From positions 13,198,417 through 13,262,416 of the forward strand of contig JACBWW010000018.1 in NCBI GenBank assembly GCA_020086605.1: a DNA stretch of 64,000 nt, in the 5' to 3' direction. Source of the stretch: Lanius collurio (Eukaryota; Chordata; Aves; Passeriformes; Laniidae). The translations under genes and the position numbers were made by a program. The notes beneath the pieces were generated by a model that saw only the letters and a list, made by a program, of their open reading frames with translations, ran no database searches and was not told the origin of the DNA. Positions 14,701-26,300 of this stretch are shown in pieces (within the stretch, counting starts at the first letter, position 1; every line of letters begins with the position of its first letter).

Positions 14701-17700
14701 CATTTTACATTTTCAGCCTAAAAATATATTTGTGCCAAAGTCCTTTTGAGGCTCTTTTCCATGAGCACTATTTGCTCCCCATTGTCTGCCTGCAAGGGCA
14801 GGGGGAGAAGCTCATGCAAACATGAGATGACGGGATCTACTCCTCTTATACAGTGCTGCAGCTCTTCCATAAACACCCAAAACCACGCAGATAACTATAG
14901 GAACTTTTCAATGACAGAAAATAAAAAAGCAAAGCCTCAAGAGCAATGAAAATTTGAAAAATCTCTAAATGAAAAAAGCCTGTCCTTCTCAGAGCCTTCA
15001 TCCTAAACTGCCCATGCTCTCTGCAACCCCTCAGTCCCCAGCCCTGGCAACTGAGCACAGCAATGCCAGGGAAGACAGTCCCTGTAAGACAGAGGCTGCA
15101 GCCTGACTGCAAGCAGTCACCCCTCATCCAAGAGGTGATGCTCAGAGCCGAGATGGCTCTGGTCGTACAGCCCCTGGCTGGCCCTTGGTGACACACAGAG
15201 CCAGACACACCAGGGAGAGGAGCTGTAGGTGCAGCAAAGGCCACATTCACAATAAAATCTCCCAAGTGCACATTTTATCTCTCAGTCATAACATCAAGCT
15301 CCTTTCATTAGACACCTACTTGTTTTATTTTCAGTCTATCTGTAAAAACATGAAGTCTTTTTTTTTGTGACATGGTGGAAACGAAAGCACAGCCTGATAT
15401 TTAAAGTGTAAGACATGTTGGTTTAATCCTGTCAGGACTTTAATGTAGATTATATAGGGACAGGCAATGACCAGAGGGAGGGAGAGAGGTGTAAATAACC
15501 CAGAGGAGTGTGGACTTGTTGGCAGGGTGGATTTATGTCCTGTCTTAATAAAGTGTCCTTTCATCTCTGGAACCTGGGCTCAGAAGCCAGTCTAGACAGG
15601 AATTAATGGGGCTCCTTCTCCACTTACAGATCTCAAGGTTTCCCAACACTGAGAGCTCAATCAGCCATGGATACTGTTTTTTCCAAAGAGCTTTTAAACA
15701 CAAGTTCTGAGCATTCACCAAAAAGGGTCTGCTGCTAGGCCAGGAGATAAATTAAACTCCCTTTCTACAGCGTTTTTATGTGATTACCACCCTAAGATGA
15801 AACCAAGCAGTTGTGAGCCTGTTGTAAAGAGATGGAGTAGTGCATGCCAAGAAGATATTATTGTGCAGTGGTATGGGCTGGGACTTGGTTCTGCCTGGAA
15901 ACCATGCCCGGGAACATGAGTTACTCAGGGTGATACAGCACTAGGGCCTGCAGATGTTGAGTTGTGTGAAGTCTCCTGTGGTGAGGGAAAATTGTTGACT
16001 TCTTTTCTGCTTGCAGTAAACCTTCCCTTCTGCTTATTTGTTTCCCTGAGAGGTCCAAAAGAGAAGGTGGAGATGGAGCATTCAAAAGCATTTCTTGGTA
16101 AAGGATCTGGGATTTCACTGGAGTGTGCAGTCAAGGGAAGAGAACTAAGAAAAAATGTACATGACCAGTGGGATTTAAAGCATTTAAAGAAAAATTCTTT
16201 GGAGAAAGGTTTGTTAAGGATTATAATTTCTTGAACTCTTAAATTGCTTTTCCTGGGAAAAGGTCACATCTTAATCTCTTATCTCCAGCTACACACAAGG
16301 ATTCCCAGATGCAGAGAAATTCAGCTCCTAATTTTGCATCTGTTTAATTTTCAACAATAGGAGACAGGGAGCAGCAGGATGCACTGCCAGCTATTAGGGA
16401 GCCCTTTTATTATGCAAAATTTGGATCTTGTCTAAGTACAAGGCCTCCAATGAGTAAAGACAGAGCCAGCTAAAGGAAAGGAGTAGGAGAACAAAGTGGT
16501 CTCCAAAGGCACAGCAAGAGGTAAGAGCCCACTGTATGCAGTGATGGACAACGTGACAGGTTCTCTTCCCAGGGTATTTCTTCTACAGATATTTGGACAG
16601 TATAGGCAGAAGTGGCCAAAGAGCTTCCTTCTGGGAGCTCAATAGCTGCTGGCTACGCAGAAGGACTGTAATTTTTAAACTCTTAAATTAAGATATACAA
16701 AAGTCACAGGCAATATGTAAGCAGTCCTCTGCATGATATTTTATTCTGTTTATATAGCTTAGCACTCAGAATGAAAAAACAATGATGTCTCTTAATGATA
16801 TTTGCCCTGGGCTGCCTGCACCATGCCCAGGGCAGCAGGAGCCCTCTCCTTCCTTCTCCTCTTCCCTGCAGGGTCAGCTCACAGCTCACAGCTCTGCTCC
16901 ATGAGGATCCTTCCCTCCTAGGGAAGGAAGGGTGGCAGAACCTTTGTGTTTGAGGAACGATGGCTGCAGGACTATGGGTGATATGCCCAGCTCCATTCAC
17001 TAAATAGCAATTGCCCTCTTTGCCCCAATACAGGAATCTCCTGGGGCTTCTTTGAGACGCAGGAGCCACTGTCAGAGGATGTGATTTAAGTGAGCACCAG
17101 ACCAAAATGCAAGATAGCTCCTGGCCTGGTGAAAACCAAGGCTTCCTCCCTGTGCAAGAGCCAGCATTGAGACCCCAGGAGAGGAAGCACTCAGGCTCAG
17201 TTAGCTCACTTCAGGATTATGCACTTCTTAGCACCTGCTGAGCTGTGCTGCCTGTCCCAAGAGGAACTCCTCAGCTCCAGCAGGAAGCCTTACAGGGGTT
17301 GGAAGTAAGTGTGTGGAAGAAGATCAAGGGCTGCTTTGTCATGCAGGGTTTTGCGCATCAGTGGAATTCATTAGTGGAGGCTGATAATAAAGAGCAGTAA
17401 TAAAGTGTGTTTGGCCACCCTGCGCCTGCAGAGCTGTGCTGAGCTAGGCTGTGGCAGGGCTCAGCTTCGAGCTCTCCTAGCTCATATCTCAATCTGCAGC
17501 CAGAGCACAGCAGCCGTTGTGGAGATCCAAACCAGGTGCCACCTCTCAGCCTCAAGCAGAGCTAATATCAACCACTGCAGCCCTGTGGTCCCAGCTATGT
17601 TCTCCCAAGCCACTCCCCTGGGCCAGCCATGACTAGGTTGGAGCACAAAGCAGTGCAGACAGTGAAGGGATGTGCAGAGTGAACTTTTACCCCTCACTGC

Positions 17701-19779
17701 TTCAGTCCCAAACATGTGTCATCTCAAAGAAGGCAGGCTGTACTTCCTTCTGCCAGGTCCCACTGCACAGACAAGAGCACAGGCTCTTCTGAGATTGTAT
17801 TGTGGATGCCCTGGTGTGTTTTGGGCTCTGTGCTAGCCAGCTTTTGGTTCACAGCTTCGGTCTTGCCCAGGGCTGGGTGTTGCAGTGTCAAAAGTGCAGA
17901 GCCAGGGTGGCAACAGAGCTCTGTGGAGCAGAGGAGAAATCCTCCATTATACACCCCTTCCTAAGAGCTCACATGGCAATCTAAAACCTCCTACTCCCTG
18001 TTAGGTAAGGAAGACACAGAGAAGTGGATGGCAGGTGGATGACATTTCATGTGTTGGGACAGCTGGGCCCAGTGCCCTGTGGGTGGCACAACCAACCACG
18101 CTGTGTGCAACAGATGAGGGTCTTGCTGCTACCCCCACACCACCTCACTGCCCTGCAGCCCTTTCCGTCCTCTCAGGAAAACTTGATGCTCTCTTGAGGA
18201 TGTCTCATCAAAGGATCAGCCTGCAAGGTCTCTATTCATAACTCTTTTAGCATCTGCATCTGTTGTCTGCCAGGCAGGTCAAGGTGTCAGGCCCAAGACC
18301 CGAGACACTTTTACACAGCACTATCTTTGCAGTTGTTGAGCACAGTGACTGCCGGTAGCGTGCACACAAGGCAGCCTTTCCCCCTGCCAATGCCTTGGGA
18401 AGCTGTCACCTGGTACTCTGGCATCACTGACACCTGTCCCCATCTGCCCCCACTGCCTGCAGCTCTGCCACTGCCTGGGCACAGGGCTGAGGGGGGCACA
18501 AGGGGCAGGGCTGGGCTTTCAAAGGACTGGTTTGGGTTTATGGCCCCCCAGACTGCACAAGCAATTTGCACAACTGAGCAAAATACCGCCCATTGTGGAC
18601 CAGAAGGGACTGGCCTGAGCCCTTCCTCCCACCTGCACTGTCCTCTCCAGTGTCTTGCTAATGGGCTGTGGGGGAGGCTGCCTCCAGGCTCAGGGATGCC
18701 TGCAGTGAATTTTACTGGCTTCCTTAGCTCTGACAAGCATTCATCAAACAAATCTCAGAGCTATGTGTCCAGAGCAGCTGCAGGTGTTTGGACCCCAGGT
18801 CCGGTGTTGGACCCAGCACTACTGGGCTAGTGGTGTACTTGTAGGGAGGACAAGGGAAGATAGGGAGTGAGAAATGTGAAGACATCTCGAAAGTGTGAGC
18901 TGGATTGGATGGACTCTACACCGTAAAGAGACAAACATGGCCTGTGCCCTGGGGGGAAAACTAGCCCAGCAGAGGTGGCTGCTCTTGTCTAGGTTGGTCA
19001 GGATTGGAAGTGAGAGGAGCTGTAAAAGCCATGATGCTCCATAAACCATGCATACTCACAGCCCTCTACACTATCAAGGTAAAGGGACCTGGGAGCAGAG
19101 GAGTCCCACATCCACTTTCTTTAGTCTCCCTTAACACTTGGCACTTCAGTCCCACTGCGAACTACCTGCTCACCTTTGAGGACAGTCACCACTGACTCAC
19201 TTTCAATCAAATGAGAGGTGTCAGAGTGTGCCAGAGAGGGATGGGTCCTCTCTGGGAGCGTCCTTCAGGCTCCACAGAATACCATTCCAGTGCTGGCCTG
19301 CTGCCTTGAGCACAGCATAATGACAAGGGAGAATCCCAGCTCAGAGGAAGGGGATCTTGGTTATCTTTGTAGGGAGAGACATGGGAGACCAGTGTTTGAA
19401 AAAGGAGTGGGGAGTGATGGATCCACAGTCCGTGGGCAGCAGTGAAGTCTCCCCAGATGAACCTGCATTCAGTCAGTGACAATTGAACCTCTGGTCCCAA
19501 AGGAACCACTATTTTGGGAGTTTGAACCAAAGTGAGTTGAAAATTGTCATTAATCACTGGCCCCTGTGATGCTGAAAGAGCTGCATTAGGGAGGAGGTGC
19601 ATACATGAAACAAAAGCCTACAATTCCATTCCAACCATGATTAAATTGAGAGAGGTTGTGTCCTGCAATGCAGCATTATGGAAGACAAGGCAAACAAGAT
19701 TAACCCACATTGACAAGGCATTTATCCATGGCTAAGAAGAGACCCACGCCACAGCATCTCTGTCCCACAAGCTTACACC
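8761..19779. other. Gene-free stretch with minor simple repeats
   Basis: No gene is supported. Open frames reach 164 codons (14062-14556, plus) without any recognisable domain. Content is mixed GC, with an A-rich run at 12348-12378 and a 9-bp-arm hairpin at 16908-16928. A moderately AT-rich section at about 13740-14050 has the texture of ancient unique sequence. Nothing else stands out. Confidence 0.6.
12348..12378 (+). repeat. A-rich low-complexity run
   Basis: The run consists of A tracts interrupted by single G residues. No retroposed gene or SINE body is recognisable immediately 5' of it, so it is treated as simple sequence rather than a retrotransposon tail. Confidence 0.8.
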
Positions 19780-19950
19780 AGCCCACAAGAGTCTAATCCC
19801 TCATGGCCTGTCAAGCTATTAGGCAAATCTCTGGCTCTCATTTGCCTAATCCAATAGCTCCCAGCTTCATAAGAAAGACCTCCTAGGGGGCCTTAACAAC
19901 CATGTTTGTTAGGCCTTATATAAGTAAACAAAGCTCTTAAAGCCGAACAG
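19780..19950. promoter_or_regulatory. Candidate non-coding regulatory element with inverted repeat
   Basis: The block lies in a long gap with no 60-codon open frame (about 19736-20400). It contains a strong inverted repeat (19814-19859), a TATATAA-like stretch near 19918-19924 and a GTAAACA forkhead-type motif near 19924-19930. There is no recognisable repeat family. The motifs are seen directly; enhancer or promoter activity is inferred. Confidence 0.3.
19814..19859. repeat. Inverted repeat, 11-bp perfect arms with extended outer arms
   Basis: The arm ATTAGGCAAAT (19818-19828) is exactly complementary to ATTTGCCTAAT (19840-19850) across an 11-nt loop. Outside the core, AGCTATT on the left (19814-19820) pairs with AATAGCT on the right (19853-19859) once a 5-nt insertion in the right arm is allowed. 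The structure could form a hairpin in RNA or present two opposed ATTA cores in DNA. Confidence 0.75.
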
Positions 19951-21229
19951 CTTCCTCTTCCATATGGGATCCCAACACTAGCTAACCTGGAGATAAAACC
20001 AACCACACTCAGGGAAGGAGGATGTGTTTATAACAGGTTGAGTTCTGCCTCCACAATAAGCAGCATCTGAAGGATTTTGCAATCACTAGCTCTACACTTA
20101 ACACTCACTGCAGAGTTGCCAGGCGCCTTCATATCATCAAGGATTTATTTCATAGTGAGATCACAGTGCTCATTCCCTGCTCTGCCAGCTTCAGTGGAGG
20201 AATAAGCAGTGGTAAAGCATCCTTTCAAGACCAAGATGTTTTGTGTCCATATGTGAACATCACCAGGAGACCAAACTCTTTCATGGGTTTGTACACCTGA
20301 ATCTACAGATGTTTTATTGGAAAACCTCTACATTTAATTTTTTCTGAATCCTACTACTGGCAGAGATACTTCTGACAGTACACAGGGTGTGGGTATTAGT
20401 TAGTCCTTGAATATGAGGTCTCCACTACCTCTGCTCAAGAGATATACCCCTCCCAGGTGCTTTGGCCAAAGATCCAAACTGCCTCCAGGCTCTCTGGATC
20501 TCCTGGGGCTGAGAGCTGCTCTTGTCTGACACACCATTAAGGATGTCCTTGACAATGTGGTTTGCTCCACAGACAGGTGACTCTTTAGGGAGGGTCCAGG
20601 CAGATGAATACTCACTCAAAGCTTGGCTGCCTACTTGTCTTAGCCAGGCTTCTGGAGATTTGCAAACTAAACTGGAAATAACACAGAAACAGGTTTCCTA
20701 AGGGGCCTTCCCCTACAGCTCCGGTGAGGTTGGGGTCAGGAAGCCATAATCTCATTTACTTACACTTTCTCCACCAAGTGCATTTGCAAAGACAGGGCTG
20801 AGAGAGCACATTTTAAGGAGAAACATGCAGCCAACAACAGAGGCCCAGTGAACAGGAGCACCAGGACAAACACCTCAATGGAAGAAAGCCCATGGGCTGT
20901 TACAGACAGTTCACTGCCTGCCCCAAACTTAGGCAATTTGGAGATGACCAGGTTGTGAAAGTAGCAGAAGAGCTCTGTGGAGAGGCCACAGGCAACCCCT
21001 GAAGATGCAGGATGAGCCTTTGTCATGCTGTCAGGACTATCCATCTCCAGCTTCACTCTTCCACCATAGGCACAATAATTTCAAGGGACAGAGCAAGACT
21101 GAAAAATGAGCATTTTCACTTTAAAATATAAAAAGGCTTAAAGATGCTTTTTGTCCATTTGAACTGCCAGCCTTTCCACTTGCCCAATTTCCAGGGATGC
21201 AAATATGAAATATTACATATTTTCCATCA
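19951..21229. other. Gene-free stretch, nothing recognised
   Basis: Open frames of up to 98 codons (20760-21056, minus) show no domain. No repeats or RNA genes are apparent. Confidence 0.6.
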
Positions 21230-21480
21230 GTCTGGAGTGGACTTCCCTCAGATATTGGTGGTGAGCAGGAACCTGATCTGGAACTGTAAATCCTTCGCAC
21301 TTACCAGCTGAACAGCTGTTCAGGTTAGGTCTCATTTATATGCAAAGCAGTTCAGCTATCAGCAAAGATCTCTAATGATGCAAATCAGTCGTGTGTCATC
21401 CTAGCAATGAAAGTCAAGGGAGCCCTTACTTGCTTGAATCCAGCACATTTCAGCAAAAGTGCCATTTAATAAAAGAATGG
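21230..21480. promoter_or_regulatory. Candidate regulatory element with E-box palindrome and octamer-like motif
   Basis: This AT-rich block sits in the open-frame gap at about 21057-22039. It holds a 16-bp palindrome centred on a CAGCTG E-box (21308-21323), and closely downstream an ATATGCAAAG octamer-like sequence (about 21338) and an ATGATGCAAAT motif (about 21375). No repeat family is recognised. The arrangement resembles enhancers bound by bHLH and POU factors, which is inference only. Confidence 0.3.
21308..21323. repeat. 16-bp perfect palindrome CTGAACAGCTGTTCAG
   Basis: The sequence equals its own reverse complement over 16 bases, with a CAGCTG E-box at the centre. About one 16-bp palindrome is expected by chance in a window of this size, so the symmetry alone is weak evidence. 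Confidence 0.8.
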
Positions 21481-23172
21481 GGATTTTTACTGTGGAGTAT
21501 GGTCCACCACCCTCAGTCACTTTCCAGCTGAGATCACAGCGAAATCGCTTATCTTTACATTTTCATACAAATCTGATTATCCTTGAACAGCTAATTGTTT
21601 CGTAAGTGCCACTTGGAAGCTATCCATTTCCAACACAAGTAAAGAAATGGCACTATAAAACTGTCTGCCTTTGCCATGAGTCACTTTAGCACATAGGATG
21701 AATATTTGGCACTCTTCACTTTTTCAGATTAACTCGCATATTTATTTTGGAAGAAAAAAATTGACTCCTTTAATTCCTTCCCATCAGAATTCCTCATATT
21801 TGCTTAGCTTATTGAAACTTTTTTAATAGACCTTACAGTATGCATGTTATATAGTGACTGCTGATGGAGGAGACATTTACATCTCCTTTCATGTAAAGAA
21901 AAAGCTGAAAAATATCTATGAGAGCATTTGATATTTCATTAAGAGAGTCAGTAAACCCTACAGATTATGTCACCTGCCATGAAGAAGAGTTTCATCCCTT
22001 TGGCTGAGGCCATGGAAACATCCAGTAGGGACTTAAGTTCAGTGTCTTCTGGATGCAGCATGTGTTTCTCTTACAAAGAAAAATTTTTTATATGTTGCAA
22101 TTAAATTTCTTAAAGACCCATTCTGAGCTAGGCAGAAAAAAAACCCTGAGAAAGAAAAGAGGGTTCTGGGTTTCAGAAAGCAAGATTTCTTCAGCTGTTC
22201 ACTCAGTCTCATAAAAAAGTAGTTATACACCTTTGCAAAAGGATGATGCTTAGCCTGAGTAAAAGAATTCAATATATTGTCCCATGTGACCACATACATA
22301 AGCTAAAGTCTAAAAGACCAACCAAATTTAGCTCAGCATCAGTTACAGTTTATTAACATCTTTGGACTATCATCTAAAACAAAAAAGTAATGTTCTAGGT
22401 GGGTCTGATCTAAATGTCATATCCAGGAGCTGAAACAAAGAGTTCTGACTTCTGAAATGAAAGTTTTGCATTTTGACAAATAGAATCCTGCAGGGTGGAG
22501 AGACTACAGGAAAAAGAAACTACAAAAGTCCTGGGCATCTCCCAAAGTGCCAGCAGAGATCCAGGACAAGGGATGTGTCTCAGTGCTATGTATTCTTGGT
22601 CAACCCACTTATCCCAGTCTGAAAAATGTGGCATTAATTAATGAATAGCCAGGGAAGAAATTGCAGAGCAATATAAACAAGTGGTATATCATTACAAGAA
22701 CGGCTTGTATCAAAGCCTAGTATTTTTGTAAATGTAAGCAAAATGGCTCTATACAGTGACCTAACAAAAGACTCAAAAGCTCTAGGAAATCAGAGGTACT
22801 TCATGCAGACAGGAGCTTTCCATTCTAAAAGACTCTGCCTCTGCAAGGATCTGCGTGCCCTCCATGCCTATAAACTGCAATGAGGGCTGTGGGTGCTCCT
22901 CCCTCCCTAGATCGAAGCCTAAAATTGTCAATTAGGAAAACAAATGTGGGTACTAGACATCTTTTTGTGAGTGTCAGTTCGGCAATCACTTTATTACAAG
23001 TAATTTTAGTATTGAATGTAGTGCAATTTAGGTAATTTAGCAAAGTACAATGATGGATTGAAGTGCCTGGTGATAGACGTTTATTTCACCTTCTGAAACA
23101 CAATTATTATGCACTTTACTCAATAATAGTATCTCGTTCCAACTAAAATACACGTGTGTAATTCTTTAAGCT
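21481..23172. other. Gene-free AT-rich stretch
   Basis: There is no supported gene. Minus-strand open frames at 22039-22299 and 22410-22634 have no recognisable features. No transposon was identified. Confidence 0.6.
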
Positions 23173-23315
23173 GTAGAATCATAGCAATTAGAGAAGGAAA
23201 TGGCTGATTAGGTCACTGATTCCAGGCTCTTGCCAGCCCACAAACTTTCCCTGCCCTGTATCAGCTAGAGTTTTCCCCAAACTCCTTTGTTTTACATGTT
23301 TTAGTGATGATGAAA
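23173..23315 (-). mobile_element. Old CR1-type LINE 3' fragment, antisense
   Basis: Read on the plus strand, the block begins with an AGAATCATAG-like start, which is the complement of the CR1 3' terminus. It continues with segments resembling 'attaggtcat...agtccat', 'ttccct...tat', 'gttttgtccaac' and 'agtgatg', in the order known from ancient amniote CR1 copies seen in reverse orientation. Divergence is high, with many substitutions and small indels, so it is an old, inactive fragment covering only the 3' non-coding end and at most the last bases of ORF2. Recognition is by memory of the family pattern, and the exact subfamily is not assignable. Confidence 0.6.
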
Positions 23316-23321
23316 TTCATT

Positions 23322-23354
23322 AAAAAAAAAAAAAAAGAAAGAAAGGAAAAAAAA
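23322..23354 (+). repeat. A-rich low-complexity run
   Basis: A run of 15 A residues is followed by GAAA/GGAAA units. It lies directly next to the antisense CR1 fragment but on the side that cannot be its 3' tail. Confidence 0.85.
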
Positions 23355-26300
23355 GGGGACTTCAACCACAGTCAAAAGATTCATCCTTTTACTGCAGAAA
23401 ATCCTGAATTTTCACAGTGGGAAGGGTCGGAGGGGTTTTTACTTTCTTCTTATGGCAGATGGTTGAAATGCTTTCAGCCAGAATGCTCTTCAATGACCAT
23501 TTTTCATGGAAGCATCTTTGCTGAAAAAAATTTCTCTGATTCCAATCTAAGTCAAAAATATAAGTCCCACATTTCAGTCTGAAATTGCTCTTATTACTTT
23601 TTGCTTAATTATAGCTTAATATTTAGCATTTGCAAAAACAGAAATAGAAAGAAGAATGAGCCTGACTGAAATTTTACTCAAGAAAAGCCACAATTCTTGA
23701 CCTATACTGGCAGAGAGGTGGTTGGAATGTGGTTTCAACTGGTCATTTTAGAAAGCTCACCTGCCCAAGCCACCTCACTGCTTGAAGACCAGGGATCATT
23801 CTGCCATCAAATGCTGGGTGTCCCTCACCACATCCCAGCACAGGGGAACTGAGCAGGCACCCAGAACCTCTCATTTTATTACAGGGACAGACATACCTGC
23901 TGGAATGTCCTATGGAAACGGCACTTGTGGTGCTGGCTTTGTGCCCCCTCTGCATTTATCCGTGGGTAGTATCCTTAAGAGCAGGTGCAACCTGTGGAAA
24001 CAGAATTTCTTGAGAAAGCAGGCTTTCAGCATGAACTCATGGAAACAGGTGGGCAGAAAACCTGTGCTGTGGAGTTGTGCTCTTCCAAACACTGAAGAGA
24101 CAGACCAGCAGGGAGCTGCACGTGCAGCCAACACCCCCACAGGGTGGCCACTCCTGACCAGTGTGGCCCAGCTGTGGATGGGCCAGTGAGGCATTGCCCA
24201 GGCTTGGCAGGGCCAGCAGTGCCCTCAGGGTTTGCCATGCAGCCAGCACCAGCAGAGGACACCATGCTCAGACACAGAATATGACAGGCTCTCCTATCAC
24301 AGATAAGCTCAGCTGATGATTAAAAAGGAAAGAAATGTGTGATTCTTCCAGACAACTCAGCCAAGCAAGCAGAGCCACAACTTCTGTCATCTATCCATAA
24401 GCCCAGTCCTCACTCAATTGTTCAGCTCAAGAAGCAGCTTTAGCTACATGCTGTTGAAGTCAACAGACATCTCCTGGGGTAAAACACTTTCTGAGCAAGC
24501 TGGTATTAAACTCCGCCCCATGATGTCCTTCTCCCCTGCATCTCACCAGCTCCCTGAGCCTTCTCGCCTGGTTATCCTCCATTAAGGTTATCCTGTAATT
24601 GAGCTGCACACAGAGACCTGAGTACGAAGATGCACTGGCAGAACTGACCCAAAATTAAGCACCAAAATTCTTCTGTTGAATTTCAGAGTCTTCTGAAATT
24701 CACAGAGTGAAGGCCTGTGAATCTGGAGACTGGGGGGGAAATCCCCCCTGGTGCAACTGTCGGGTGCCATTCAACTCCAGCCATGAAATCACAACATTTA
24801 CTTTGTAGGGCCGTGCCTGTGTCTTGTCAGAGGCACAGCCTCTCACAGCACAGGAACAGGCTCTGTTCCCAGCTCTACCACAGACTTCCCGCATCTGTCT
24901 GGAAAAAAATCACTGAGAAGCACGACTGAAAAAATGTTACACGCTCAGCTCCAGACATTTGATCTAACACCTGGCCTAGCTCTCAGCAGCACTGGACACT
25001 GCAAACACTGTTGGCCTCGACTGGGGCACTTGTAAAATCCAGACCTGATGGATGCAGTGGGGATGGAGGGAACATCTGCTTCTTCACTGCACGACACAGA
25101 CTTCACACTAAGGTACATTTTCAGCGGAGCTGTGTACAAGTCAAACCAGTTAAACCAGCGAACAGTTGCTCTTTGTTCTGCACACATGCCAGAAATTAAA
25201 AACTCTCACAGTTTGGCACCAAGAAGACAGAGACCCAAAGCTAGTGACTGTATTTGGAAACAGGAGACATAAACTCTTTTAGTTCTGTTTAGCCACATGT
25301 AAACAGAGGATGCCAATTCCTGCCTGGTACTTAGGACTCCCAGGCATTTGGAAAGAACTGAGGGCATCCCACAGATGACATAAAAAGCTGCTTGCAATAC
25401 TTCTGATTTTAAAAAGTGAGGTGCTGGCTGGACACTAGTAATGTTTGCTCTGTCAAGCACAAAATAAGATATTGTTGCTCATGCTATAAAACAAGTTACT
25501 GTTGAGCATGCTGAATACAGGGGCTGCTTTTTGACATTTCATCTGTTGTGCTATATCCTGTCCTAGACAAAGGAGAAGTACGTGGAAATAGTTGAATACT
25601 GGAGATAGCTTTCAAAGAAGAGAAATACAAAGTTTCAGAAAGGTTTCTGTGCCTTGCTGGGTTTATTTGCACGTAGCTCTCCCTGTAGAAGTTTTGAGGA
25701 GGAATTCTCCTGTGACTGTGTTTGCATTTGACAGGGGCCTTGTTGGGGCAGCACACCTGTGTTGCACGACCACTACACACAGCAGAGCAGAGCATGCTGC
25801 TCTGCAGTGATGGTCTGTGAGAAAGGAGCACAGGACCTCACGCTCCAGCAGGTATCCATGGTCTGGATGTGTCATCTCAGCTGAGGAGGCAGAAACAGGC
25901 TGGTTGTTCACTGTCCATCAGTCTTGGCACCGTGATTTTGCTGGTGTCCCAGGAGCTGTGTCTTCCACTGCAAGAGACCTGGGGGTGGGTTTGATGGGTG
26001 ATGTTTGCAGCCATGGGGAGAGGAGCAACATCCTTCTGCATGAGGGTAATCACAGGCAGCAAGGGTGCTGCATGCAAGCAAGGGTGCCTGTTGCTCCCCT
26101 CACTGCCACACGCCACCAAGTCTGTGGGACATGCCATGGCCAAGGATCACTCCTCACCAGTGCTTTTTCAAATAAGCAAAAAACAGTGAAATGTCAAATA
26201 AAATAGAATATGAAAAGAGGCATTTTGTGTTCCTCTTATCTCCTTCATTCCCCGGAGTCTCTGATACCTTAGAAGAGTGGCAACCTTTCTGAAAGCAAAC

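Noticed and set aside
16908..16928. Hairpin with 9-bp arms and 3-nt loop
   Set aside because: The arms are low-complexity C/T and G/A sequence in a purine/pyrimidine-rich area; no RNA context.
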